The notes under the pieces are model-generated. The model did not search any database. It saw only the letters and a program-made list of their open reading frames with translations, and was not told where the DNA came from. Positions 22,675-34,011 of a stretch of DNA of 64,000 bases are shown in pieces. This stretch comes from Rhabditophanes sp. KR3021 (Eukaryota; Nematoda; Chromadorea; Rhabditida; Alloionematidae), in NCBI GenBank assembly GCA_963281155.1, contig CAUJLY010000003.1, forward strand, positions 3,410,001 through 3,474,000, in the 5' to 3' direction. How positions within the stretch are numbered: position 1 is the first letter of the stretch; every line of letters starts with the position of its first letter. The position numbers were made by a program, and so were the translations under genes.

Positions 22675-24365
22675 TTTTAACACTTCCAGGAGATACATCG
22701 ATCCTGAATACGAGTCAATAACAGCTACTATCAAAGCGTATGAGTTGCGTTTAAGAAATTCCCTTTCAGACGAGTAACTTTTTATTTGATAATATATGTA
22801 CTTCATAATATTTTATTGTGCCTATTTTATTTCAGTATTTTTGCAAATAAATCAGTTAACGGGCATTTATTTTCTTTAAATATCTTCTTGATTTATCCAA
22901 TAATATGTAATATTTTTGAAACATGCATAATTTGTATATTTAAATCGTAAGCAATGAAGCCAATCATTTTTTGCATTTTTAAAAGAAGTCAGTCAGTTGC
23001 TTCAAATTGTCATAGTTAAACTTCTATTTACATCTATGGTAAATATAATACTGGAATTATATGAAATCAATTGGTATCTAAGACATTAAATTGCCCAATT
23101 CCAAAATAGAGCTACCCTGTGTGTTTATATAATAAATAATCGACTTTAAATTTGTATTATAAAGACTATAAGTGTCGCTTATGACGGTTTAAGGAACTTA
23201 ATTAATTAGCATACGTTCAGGATCTATACCAGTTTAGGAAAACATTTATAAAGGCGTTTCTTAAATCCATCTTAGATGTATAAATTATTTGTTGTTTTAC
23301 AAACTGAGACGATTAAGAAATATAAAATTAAGTAAGTATGAGTTCAGTATTCTATATCAATTCAGCTATCAAATTTTAGGATTAAGTTGAAAAGGTTTCT
23401 AAATACATCTACAAAAACGGGTTTATATCTACGACGTAGATATTAGTAATATTGAATTTTATATTGTCTATAAATTGATAAAAAACTTAACGACAATTGA
23501 TGTCATTGTTTTATCTAATTAGTTTTTCACAAACATAAAACTTTTTTGTAAGTTTATATGATTTACTCAAATGCGGTATTGAAGTAATTTACAAATGAAG
23601 ACAATTATATTGCTTACAACGTTTCAAAAAAATTAATTTCTTAAGAATTACTTTTCAGATTATTATCAATTGATCAAGCATCAAACTGTATTTTGAAGAC
23701 ATTTAACACTAAAATCAGATTAAGTAATTCAATTTACGACCTACAATCAGTCATATCGAACAATGTTCCTACGTTCTGGATACTTTTATTTTCTTCAAAC
23801 ACATCCATAAAAACACCCGACAATTCATATATCAGCACTTTAACATTCCTTATCATTTAATTTCCTTATAACTAGCAAATGCTGATTATACAATTTTAAC
23901 TTCCTTGAAACCCATCCATAAACAACACCTTGCAATCAAAAACTCACTACTTGTAATTTTCTTATCATTTTGTGTATAATTGGCACAATTTTGATCGTAA
24001 ATACAATTTGATTCCTTCAATTGGACAATACTTAGTCAACTAACTGCCAATTTTCCGATGTTGCTCAATGAAGACCGATTCAAAAATCTTCTTTATATGA
24101 TTTTGTTTACAATATTCACAACGAACTGGATATTGATAAATTCGACTATTTGATCAGGCAAATGATCCTTTTTCATTTTATCAACTTAGAGATGCCATAT
24201 TTGCTGGAATAAACAATTCTAGCTTCATAAGGTAAATCATAATATATTTATTTAACCAACACATAATACAATACGTATCAATCTAATCAACATACAATCT
24301 ATTGTGTGCATTAATCTAATCAGTGCATAATGTAAGATATTCATGTAATCTCTCGTTAGGATACA
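22675..24365. other. AT-rich intergenic region, no gene recognised
   Basis: No coding segment, RNA gene or clear repeat was identified. Short related phrases recur at 23820-23990 (CACATCCATAAA and CCCATCCATAAA contexts) without forming an array. Confidence 0.5.
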
Positions 24366-25097
24366 TTGGACAGAATTATAAATAATTACAAGATTGTTAT
24401 GGATCCACGATTGACTTATGCTGTAAAAATCCAAGATGATATCGAGGCAGTTTTTAAGGCAAGAACGACTTTACATCGAAAACATGTTTTAGTATTCAAA
24501 GAACACTTTTTAAACGCATCGCAAAAAGCCAACGACCATCTCCAATTTCCCTTCTGCTGATGGAAAATCTTACAAACAAGTGAAATATATCAAAATATAG
24601 AAGTATATACAAAAGTTACTGATGAAGTGATCGTGTCCAATATATCAATGTCAACATCCCCAGAATTAAAAGAAAGTAGGGATAAACTGGATAGTCTTGC
24701 TGACTGTCATATTCCAAAGGCAATTTATGGACTTGTTGGAGTCAATTTAAACAGTTATGTAGACACTGAAATGCAAATTATGGAGGAATGTGATATACCA
24801 ATATCTAGAGATGATTTGTCCGTTATTATTAGAAAAATGCATGGAGGAAAGGGACTAGAGAAGGATCTAATTAAAAGAGTTTTGTTCAACAATAAGAATG
24901 AAAGTTAGAAGATGATCATTCTTCTGCCGAAACTACCCATCTTCCTGGAGGACGCATTGATGGTTTCGTTTATACAACTTACAATTTATCTAAAGAAAAA
25001 GAAGCAATCATGAAAAGTGTAAAGAAATTTACAATGAAGTTTAACTTGCTTACTATTTTGTGTAACTATGAAAGTAGTGAGGAACAGATGCATTAGA
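24366..25097 (+). pseudogene. Frame-broken copy of an unrecognised gene
   Basis: Coding-like text runs through four segments in changing frames: MDPRLTYAVKIQDDIEAV with FKARTTLHRKHVL; then SNFPSADGKSYKQVKY; then VTDEVIVSNISMSTS through DLIKRVLFNNKNES; then LEDDHSSAETTHLPGGRIDG ending NYESSEEQMH. Joined, they would make about 235 soluble, charged residues. At least three frame changes (near 24530, 24595 and 24905) break it. No family was recognised. It ends about 85 nt from the UPF1 stop, convergent with it. Confidence 0.45.
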
Positions 25098-25182
25098 ACA
25101 ATTATTTTATGTATTTTACTTATTCAAATATTTATTACTATCTTAAATAGTCTATAATAGATAATTACAACTAAATATTCAC

Positions 25183-28175
25183 TTAATATGGCAGTTGAGA
25201 TAAATTAGGAGTCGTAAAACTCATTTGTGAATGCATGCTTTCACAATCATCTCTATCTTCGGCCTTCATTTTGCTTCTTTTCCTCAAAGCTTTCTTATCT
25301 TCGAGTTCGGCTGGATAGATACCATTTAAAGTTGGTTGGGAATGGTTTAAAAAGGACTTGAATGGAGCATATTGCTTGTACATTTGATTATGCAAAAGTG
25401 AATTTGGATTTTGTATTTCAGTGGTGTATGTCTTTGACAAATCAATGGTCTACAATTTGATAGACAATGTCTTAGTTAAAGCGGTCGAAACAAAACGACT
25501 GTGCTTCCTGAAGAATCCGAGAAGGCTTTTCTCAGAGGGAAGATTAAAATTACATGGACGAAGTGTATTAATATTGCCTTCCATTAAATATCCTTGATAC
25601 TTGCAGTGATGAATCAAATGGTTCCAAAGTACATTTTGAGATAAGATGTTGGCATTTCCAATAATTACCAAACCATACCTCGCTCTAGTCAATGCAACAT
25701 TTAAACGTCTAGGATCAGAAAGAAATCCAATGCCATTGTATTCATTTCCTCTGACACACGAAAAGATGATAATGTCCTTTTCTCTCCCTTGAAATCCATC
25801 TACATTAGCAATCTCGATTTCCTCATACACTTTGGAGTTTAAGGAACCAGATAAAGACATTTGTCTAGTGAGGTAGATACTTTGACCAGAGTAAGGGGTA
25901 ATTATCCCAATTTGATTAGGAAGGATGCCAGCATTGATAAGTGTGCTTGCCATAATTTCCACATTAATAGCCTCTGTACGATTTATGTACGAGGTTCCGT
26001 TCGATGAAATATCTTCTTTTCCATTGACATGCCAAAAAAGTACAGGTTTGTCTTTGACAGGCCAAATGCGATTTAAGTTGTCATAAGTCCGATCATAAGA
26101 AGATACTCCGTTTTGAAGAGAACCTTCATAGAAAATATTTGAGGGGAATGTGGACATGGCTGGGTGCATTCTGTATTGAACTTGGAGTCGGATTGGAATG
26201 TTTCCATTTAGCATCAGTCGTTCAAATAGAGTTTGGGATAAGCCAGCGGCATCTGCTTTAATACATTTAACAACTGGGCCAAGTTGACAATGGTCTCCCA
26301 CTAAAATCAGTTGGTTTTTGGCTTTGACGATCGGAACCATAATTTGAGGTTCTGTTCCTTGGGAACATTCATCAATAAGAATAGCTTCGAAGTTTAATGA
26401 CTTTAACTTGTCATTTCCTGATGTGATACATGTGCAACAAATGACATCCGCATCCCTAAGCAACATCATTTCAGTCTCCTCAATCTTCTTGATGATTCTT
26501 TTATCTTTACTTAAGTACACGTCAGCAATACTTTTTTGAAGGTCCTTGACGCTTAAGCTTTCATTTTCCTCCATAATCTGGCTCAATTGACTGTGTAAGG
26601 TCAGAAATTGACATGAGGTTTGGGAATCTTCTCTAGATTTTGCACAAAATCTAATTACTTTGAGACCAGTTTGATGAAGCTTTTCAGCTAGATGGTCAAC
26701 GGCAACATTTGATGGAGCACACACCAACACTTTTCCCTTTGTCTGCTTGACGATATGATAGACCAAAGAAGCAGATGTAATTGTTTTTCCAGTTCCTGGC
26801 GGGCCTTGAATGAGTGAAAGAGGTTTTACCAAGGCTTGTTTAACTGCATAAATTTGAGATTGATTAAGCTGTGGCAAGCCGCTGACAGAAAAAGTTTTTG
26901 GAAAGTTAATGTTCAAATTCAAATCAGACACACGATGGCCCATCAATTTTTTGTAGATAAAAGGAGAGGTTCGTTCAAACCCGTCAGCCATTGTTTCCAA
27001 AGCAGAGCACATTCGGGCATAGGACATCGGATTCCAGTGAAAATCAACATTGTAATGGATTTTGCTACTTTGGGGTATATTTTCAACTTTCGCGAATTTC
27101 AAAACAAAATCGCCTGATCTATAATCTGGCACTTGAATGAGACGACCCTTTTCGCTCCATAAGTCTCCTAGCAATGTTTGACTGTGGCTGAGAGTGATGC
27201 TATCTCCGACCGTAACTTTGATTCCGGTTTCTTCAAAGTTGTCAATCGAAAAAGTTGCCTGAGTTGTTCCATTTTCCTTGATAACTGTCCATTTAACCAA
27301 ATTGGTCGTTTGTGTCATTTCATCAATTTGACTTTTCTCGAAATCGGCCTCCAGTTGAATCAAAGGAGAGAAGATTTCCCTGTAACAATATCCATCTTCA
27401 TAAACTTGCCGGACTGGCTCAACGTCCTCCATGTTTTCCGGATTGTTCAAGTCTGAAAAAACAGCTTTCGGGTTTCTAGTCCAAAGTTCCTCCAAAGCCC
27501 TGATCTGAGAAGCTGAGATTTTGAAAGCGTTTCTAATACTTTCCCTACTAGGAAATTTTACCAACCATGGAAGCAAAGATCGATTGCTTATCAAACTAGA
27601 CAATTCTTTGTTGTTCCAATTTTCAGATTTGCCGCAATTGGTGGAGCAATTTCTGCATAAAATTACAATTACGTTGTCGTCTTTAGAAGGTATAAACCCA
27701 AGGACAAAGATGTTTTTGGCTTCACAGTGGTAGCATTCAATATTCGAATCCCCAATAGAAGATTCAGGATGGACTTCGATTTCCTTGTGACGGGAACGAA
27801 TGAGATGCTGTAAGATGTGAGCCCCAGAAGTTTTTCCCTTGCCATTGCAGAACCATCTATCGCATTCACTACATTTAACTACTCCTCCAACATCATGGAT
27901 TCCGCAGTAACTAAAATAACAATATCAATATTTGTTCTCATCTTTTATTTTTAGACATTCGTTTTTATCAACTATTACAAATAGTTTTCAACTTACAGAC
28001 AGGCGTGCATCGGTAATTTGGTAAAATCAGGTCCATCAATACAAGGGTATCTGATGTTGAAATCCTCCTCAACGTAGCTATTATCTTCGCTGTCTTGTGA
28101 AGGAGCCGCTAAATACTCGCTTGGACCATTGTCTTCAGTGTCGGAAAAAGAAACGTCATCTCCATTGGCACTCAT
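25183..28175 (-). CDS. UPF1: UPF1/SMG-2 RNA helicase of nonsense-mediated decay
   Basis: Exon 1 27997..28175 and exon 2 from 27910 down (86-nt intron) encode an acidic N terminus, the Cys/His-rich UPF2-binding domain (YCGIHDVGGVVKC onward) and a superfamily-1 helicase: QGPPGTGKT (Walker A), ILIDECSQ (Walker B), GDHCQLGPVV, LQVQYRMHPAMS, IDGF-type VDGFQGREKD and NVALTRARYG. ATP-driven 5'-3' RNP remodelling on mRNAs with premature stops is the family role. An in-frame TAG lies at 25450..25452 after 879 residues. The same frame then runs 88 more residues to 25183, with a Ser/Gln-rich end (SQMSFTTPNLSQLPY) like the UPF1 SQ tail. Either a 42-nt intron (25450..25491, ending TTGTAG) removes the stop, or it is read through, or the tail is untranslated. 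Confidence 0.95.
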
Positions 28176-29124
28176 AATAAACTGAAATCAATGATAACAT
28201 ATTAGTAAATCAAATGGAATGCAATCATTAGTAAACAATTATAATGATGTGGTAGTCTATTATAAATAGCAAACTACTACTTTTTTCTATTTTCCCATAG
28301 AACTGACCAAATCTCGATGTTAGATACGTTTGGAAAGGTCTCAGAATTCTTAAAGACCGTCTTTTGATTTGGACGATTTTTTAGAGGTTGGTGGGTGGAT
28401 AAGGGAAGTCAAAAAAAATTGTCGTACAACAAAGTTATGATAGTCATTGGCAAGAGCATGAAAAATTAAGTATATTTGCAAAGTAAGCATTTTGATTTTA
28501 TCGATGCATGGAGGAGCAAAGAGCAGATAGATTAAAGAAAGAAACTTTTTGTCCCCACCCTTATCTTTTAAAATATCTATTATAGTGTTTAAATTTTTGC
28601 TGCATCGGAAAGAGCTATAAAAACGGTAATCGCCAAAATTTTTCTCAGCCCATTTCGATCAGATCCATGAGCAGCCATGAGTTTTTTTAAAAATAAATCT
28701 CTTTTGAATAATTTTTAATAAAAGTATCAAAGCTTTTATATTGGCATCAGGCATGAAAGACGAGTCATCAAGGTGTGTAACAGTCAGCACATTCGGGAGC
28801 TGTATTGGAATGCGGTACTTTTAGTCATAACCAGGTGATGTTAAATACACCTAATCACAATTAATGAAGAAGGAACGTAACAATATATTTATTATTTGGA
28901 AATCACATAAAATTATTACATAAATGGTTGGAATCTGTTAAACAATTTGTTCATCAGGTGTTGTATATGCAATTCAATTTGTAGAATATCAGTTAACTTG
29001 GGATACTAAAAAAGATATAAGTTTTTGAGTCATTTAAATAAAATTACACCTTCAAGACAGCTTCTTTCTTGTGAGTCATACGCTTGACGATTTTTAATAT
29101 TTTATCATCAAAATCCTTAGGAAG
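28176..29124. other. Intergenic region upstream of UPF1, no gene recognised
   Basis: This should include the UPF1 promoter. The stretch 28300-28450 is richer in G and less AT-biased than its surroundings and may be repeat-derived, but no element could be named. No RNA gene seen. Confidence 0.45.
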
Positions 29125-29669
29125 TCATTTAATTCTTTTCAATTGTGAAACATTTGATCCGGCATACGAGTTTGCTGAGATAGTTTTAGCAATAGTATTC
29201 CCCATGTAGGCTTCCTTTCTAGATGATTGTTGTTGTGTTACAGAAGGAGTATACTGGCTGGGGAATGCTCTTGTTTCGGAAGAAGATCCTTTCCTAAAAG
29301 CGAAAATTTGTTGAAGTTCCAGAATATGACTAGCAGCTTGAACAATTGTATCAGTGAGTGTTATTGCCGAAAGAGTCAAGGAATTATTGTTTGCAGCAAC
29401 TCGTCTTTCCACTCCTCAATGTCCCTATCTTTGACAGACTGCTTCAATTCCTTTCTTAAACCTTTTCTACGATTCTCTTCATTTTCCAACTGCCTTGATT
29501 TGGATGGAGAATGTGTGGCTTGTTGAGATTTAAAGCAAGCGTCGGTTTTAACTTTACGTTTAAAAGTTTCTTCATTTGAAGTAAAAAATAAGTTGAATGT
29601 AATGCTTTCTCCTGTTTTGAGCTTGTTAATTCCCTTCGTAGCGTCTTTGATATATTCATCGGAGAACAT
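29125..29669 (-). CDS. Orphan charged protein split by a frame change
   Basis: From an ATG at 29669 (MFSDEYIKDATKGINKLK) about 97 residues run in one frame, Lys/Glu-rich with a probable helix (LENEENRRKGLRKELKQSV). A second frame overlapping from about 29410 continues with a Ser/Thr/Gln-rich segment (SLTLSAITLTDTIVQAASHI, then ELQQIFAFRKGSS) to a stop at 29125. One missing or extra base near 29380-29410 would make a single protein of about 185 residues. No family recognised. Whether this is a pseudogene, an assembly indel or two ORFs cannot be settled here. Confidence 0.4.
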
Positions 29670-29759
29670 AGTGAGCACGTGTTAAGTAAGTCGAAAATGA
29701 TCCAAATATTTATTTCCATATCATTAATATTACTCAAATTTCCAAATTGCACCAAAATA

Positions 29760-31467
29760 TATTAAAATTTTTGATAAAGTATAAAATTTGAATTTAAGTT
29801 TTACAATTGATATTATATACATGTCCTAAATATTCAAGACACATCAAATTCACAATCTCATTCCAAAAGTTATTTATGTAATATTTGTACTATTAATGAA
29901 AATTATCAATATTATAGAACATCATTGATGAATAATAAATTTGGATTGTAATATATTTTGATATCGAAATATCTATACACATTAGTATTTTTCACTGCTG
30001 TAATCTGCTATTATTATATATATCCATATCTCACCAAGGATTACGCGGAGTTCCTTCCAAGACCTCCGCATCAATCTAGCTTGGCTTTTAATATCTTTTG
30101 AGTAAATATCGTATACGTTAAATAAGCGTTGTATTATTGTAATCTCATACATTAGATTCACCACATTCTATTATTCACTAAATTTGTGAAACAAGCTGTT
30201 TTCAGTGAATACCTAAAATGCAAAAGAGAATGATACATGATGGCGAGCCGTCTGGACGTTGAGCATTGCTATTATTATTCTACAATTTATTCTGTTTATT
30301 CTTAATGACATATTTTGAATATGCAAATAGTTATGCCTGTAGTTCGTCATTTATTTTTCACTAGACATATCAACTTAAGTTTTAAAAAGGGAAAATAGGT
30401 GCATTTAGAATAATAATTTACTCACTTTTATAACAAGCAATTTAAATGGCTAAATTATTTTGTACAATATCAGAAATAAGGATAAGAATTAAATTTTAAT
30501 TTTAAATAACAATTCGAGATATTCTTCTGAAAATTTACAATAACTACTTGCAACTAACAAAATTCATGCTTCAAATTTTGAAAGTAACTAAGGTAATGGC
30601 AGTTACTATACATTTAAAAAGTTTACATATGAATTAATAAAGTAAACTACTGAATACAATTAATACATTTACAACAACTTGTTTTAAAATTGTAATATGA
30701 AAAACATATTTGATTAATTCATATAACTATTTGTTTGTCTTACCGGACATAACTTACCTATGTTTGGAAGTTAGTAAACAGTTTCAAACAACATAAACAC
30801 AATCGTGATTTTGATGTCATAGATAAATTAGTCCAGATTGTGACCACGTGTAAACAACCCATTTACAATTTGAGCGAAAATAAAATTGTTACATTTAATG
30901 GTAAAAATAAACAAAAAAAAGATGGATAAATGATGATATTAAATTCACAAACCTAGTTTTGACATATAATAAATGACATTGATAATATTGTTGCAAAAAC
31001 CTTTCATTCAATTAATCACAAATGGCAAATTCTGAAATTCTGGTAATGTAGGAATTAAGCTGGCTGCACTACATTTTTAAAGTCACTATGATATTTTGAA
31101 TGACATAGATTTCAATGAATAGAAGACAATTAAGTATGTTCATAGGTAATATACCGAAAATTAAAAATACCCATATGTAACATTAAATCATTGTCACTTA
31201 TTGTTGCTGGCTCTCAGAAATGTTGTGAAAAACAATTTAAATCCTGTTTTGTATGATCATTGAGAGTATTCTAACAATTAAATTTATATTTACCAAAAGT
31301 AACATATTTTTTAAAAATCCGCCTTAAATTATCCCTAATTATCCTATCCTCAACCTGTTTGGACTTTTTACGGATTAAAGATCTTACTCACAGATATAGA
31401 AATTGGCACTATATAAGAAACATATTTTTCACTATATTCACCAACAACTTTCAACAAACATTCAAAT
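29760..31467. other. AT-rich intergenic region, no gene recognised
   Basis: Only short ORFs without motifs. The right end should contain the promoter of the small Gly/Cys-rich gene that starts at 31468. Confidence 0.5.
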
Positions 31468-31699
31468 ATGAGATTCTTCACTACTGCTATTACTCTTGCA
31501 ACTATTTTTGCTTCAGTATCTACCTTTATGTTCGGTGGAGCTGGTGGTGGCGGCAGCGGCGGATGTGGTTGCCCTCCACCGTAAGTGTTTTTAAGCTTTA
31601 TCACCATTTAATCAATGTTTCAGCCCACCTGCATGCGGTCCACCCCCATGCCCACCACCTCCACAAGCTGGAGGATGTGGAGGAGGTTGCGGAAAGTAA
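31468..31699 (+). CDS. Small secreted Gly/Pro/Cys-rich protein 1
   Basis: Exons 31468..31580 and 31624..31699 (43-nt intron, phase 2) give 62 residues. MRFFTTAITLATIFASVSTF is a signal peptide, followed by a Gly-rich block with the first Cys residues, a junction inside a poly-Pro run, CGPPPCPPPP and an end GGCGGGCGK. The mature chain of about 42 residues is almost only Gly, Pro and Cys. The same plan and C-terminal CGK recur in the genes at 33256 and 39749. Secretion is well supported; function is unknown. Cuticle, eggshell, glue or antimicrobial roles are open. Confidence 0.8.
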
Positions 31700-33255
31700 A
31701 ACATCGCAGTTGCAACCCCACTTATTTATATCTAATCTAAGTACAACATTGTGATTTTCCTAACAATAAACAAATTCATTCAATTTTGTTTTTAATTTGT
31801 ATTATTTATTATCCAAGCATTTTTACAAAACGTATCGTTCAACATAAATAAATATATTCTTTAAATCCTTTGCTGAATTAATAAATTCTCTTAAAGTTAC
31901 ATGAAATATCATTAGAGTAAAAAGTAAGAATCGTCTAAATTCAGTTTACAAATACTCTAAAATGACGGATAATTAGCATCTAATAAATGACAATAAATTA
32001 TTGTAAAATGCTAATTTAGGCAAATATTGTAACGAATATGTTAATTACATCATTTATTCGCTTAAAATATAATCGAAGGCGTAAGCTTGTTCTGTTGCAT
32101 ATATAAAACTCAATCGCGACTTAAACTTTATAAAGTATATCTTTATACCACACATTTTTTAAAAGCAAATTGAATTTTGAGAATGTTATAAAAATAAGTA
32201 AAAGTACTCAATTTGGAACCAAGATATTATATAATTATCATTAAATCAAATATCTCAAAAATTCTGTTAGAGTGATAGTAAGACAACTAAACGCATATTT
32301 AGAATAATACTTTTTATTAAAATATAAAATGATTTACATTAGTGAAATAGATCAATCATGTTTCTTCAAAATCTGCAACGATTAAAACTCAATAAAATGT
32401 TGGTTGAATTAAAAGATGAATTTGAGTATAATAAAATGTTTAGGACTTTAATTCACACAAATAAGATAGTAAACTTCGCATGGATATTTAAATAACTTTC
32501 AATTTTGAAAACAAAGGTACTTTTCTATAAAATAATTTTTCAAGCACGAAGTCCCCTTATCATCTTTGATTTAATAATAAACACAATCAAATGATTAAGT
32601 CTAACTATAGTAAACATAATAGAATATATTTCTTACCTTAAATATTTTGAAAATAAATATTCACTTACATTTTATAACAAAAGATAGATTTGGTAGACTG
32701 ATTTGAGTAAATATATTTTTGGTGCCATTGCAAATTCTTGTTCATAAAAAGATCACAAACAACATTTTGAAAATAAGTGCTTTATCAAATTTATAATAAA
32801 AAGTTTGAGTTAATAGATATGTTCAAAAATTAAGGAAACATATTATTTATAGTCCGGATTCAATGACGACAAATGAAAAAGTATCGTTGTTTGGCAAACA
32901 AGTACCTCCAACAATAATTAAATGGAAAATGGGCAATTATTTTGATAAAAAACACTTTATTATTTCTTTATAAAATATTCCCAATTTTTTATTCGTAAAA
33001 TTTGTACGCCAAAATTAAGTATTGTAGATGTTCAATTTAAAAAGGACATCAACAACATTTCATTGTAACTGACGTCATTTTATTTACTTTTATTGTTGGT
33101 AAATCAATTACTTACTCAAACTACAATATAATTCGAATATTTTCTCCGGTAGAGTCAATTTTTTACATAAAACAAGAAATATAGTCGATTTTATTCACTA
33201 TATAAGCTGTAAAATGCCGAATATAATATATTCATTTTGAATTTAATTCACAATA
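31700..33255. other. AT-rich spacer between two Gly/Cys-rich genes
   Basis: No gene recognised. The end of the spacer carries a TATATAAG-like box at 33199-33206, about 50 nt before the next start codon. Confidence 0.45.
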
Positions 33256-33441
33256 ATGCAACTCCATATTATGGCTCTAACTGTTGTTTCTATTTTTGCA
33301 GTTTCCATTGATGGCTGCTTCTTTCCGTTTGGAGGATGCGGACAGCAAGCCCCACCATGCCCACCACCGTGAGTTTTTAAAGATGCAATTTAAATTAGTC
33401 CAATACATTTTAGACCATGTGGCGGCGGGTGCGGAAAATAA
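33256..33441 (+). CDS. Small secreted Gly/Pro/Cys-rich protein 2
   Basis: Exons 33256..33368 and 33414..33441 (45-nt intron, phase 2, again inside a poly-Pro run) give 46 residues. A signal peptide (MQLHIMALTVVSIFAVSIDG) is followed by CFFPFGGCGQQAPPCPPPPC and a last GGGCGK. Exon 1 has the same length (113 nt) and intron phase as in the gene at 31468, so the two are recent relatives. Secreted; role unknown. Confidence 0.78.
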
Positions 33442-34011
33442 CTTAACACCATGGATTGCATTATTTACCTTATATAAGCATCTATTATCATTATTCAAAC
33501 AATAAATTTATCCCATCGTTTTAAGTGTAATTTTAAATATAAACAGGTAACATAATTTTGAGCTTAAAAAATTGGCTACTTCTCATTTCACATCTTGATA
33601 TGGGATCTTAACGTAAAAGAAGGGTATTTCAAAATGTAATTGTGCAAAACCGTATCGTATAATTATACAATTATAATTGGCTCACTGTCATTAATATTTC
33701 GTACATTCATTTATATTCATATTTACATGTAATATTTTATCTAATAAAGTGCTCATGGCTATGTTGCATTGTTTGTTACTGGAAAACAATTCAAAAAATA
33801 GAAAAGTTGTATGATTATGCATATGATTTATGTGTTAATTATACACTTCAATCTAAAAAATATAAGCTTAATAACAACATTTATTTCCACAAAAAAGACA
33901 TCAAATAAAGAAAACAAAAAGATTTTTAAATAATCAAACGTTCATAAATTCTTGGCCGCTATATTATACCACTGTTGATAAATAAATTCGTTTGGTACAA
34001 TATGTAGGCAT
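33442..34011. other. Intergenic spacer, no gene recognised
   Basis: Convergent spacer between the Gly/Cys-rich gene and the acyl-CoA synthetase, AT-rich, with no motif beyond possible polyadenylation signals (AATAAA at 33501). Confidence 0.4.

Noticed and set aside
29982..30164. Minus-strand ORF of 60 codons
   Set aside because: No support beyond length; AT-rich context and no splice-consistent extension.
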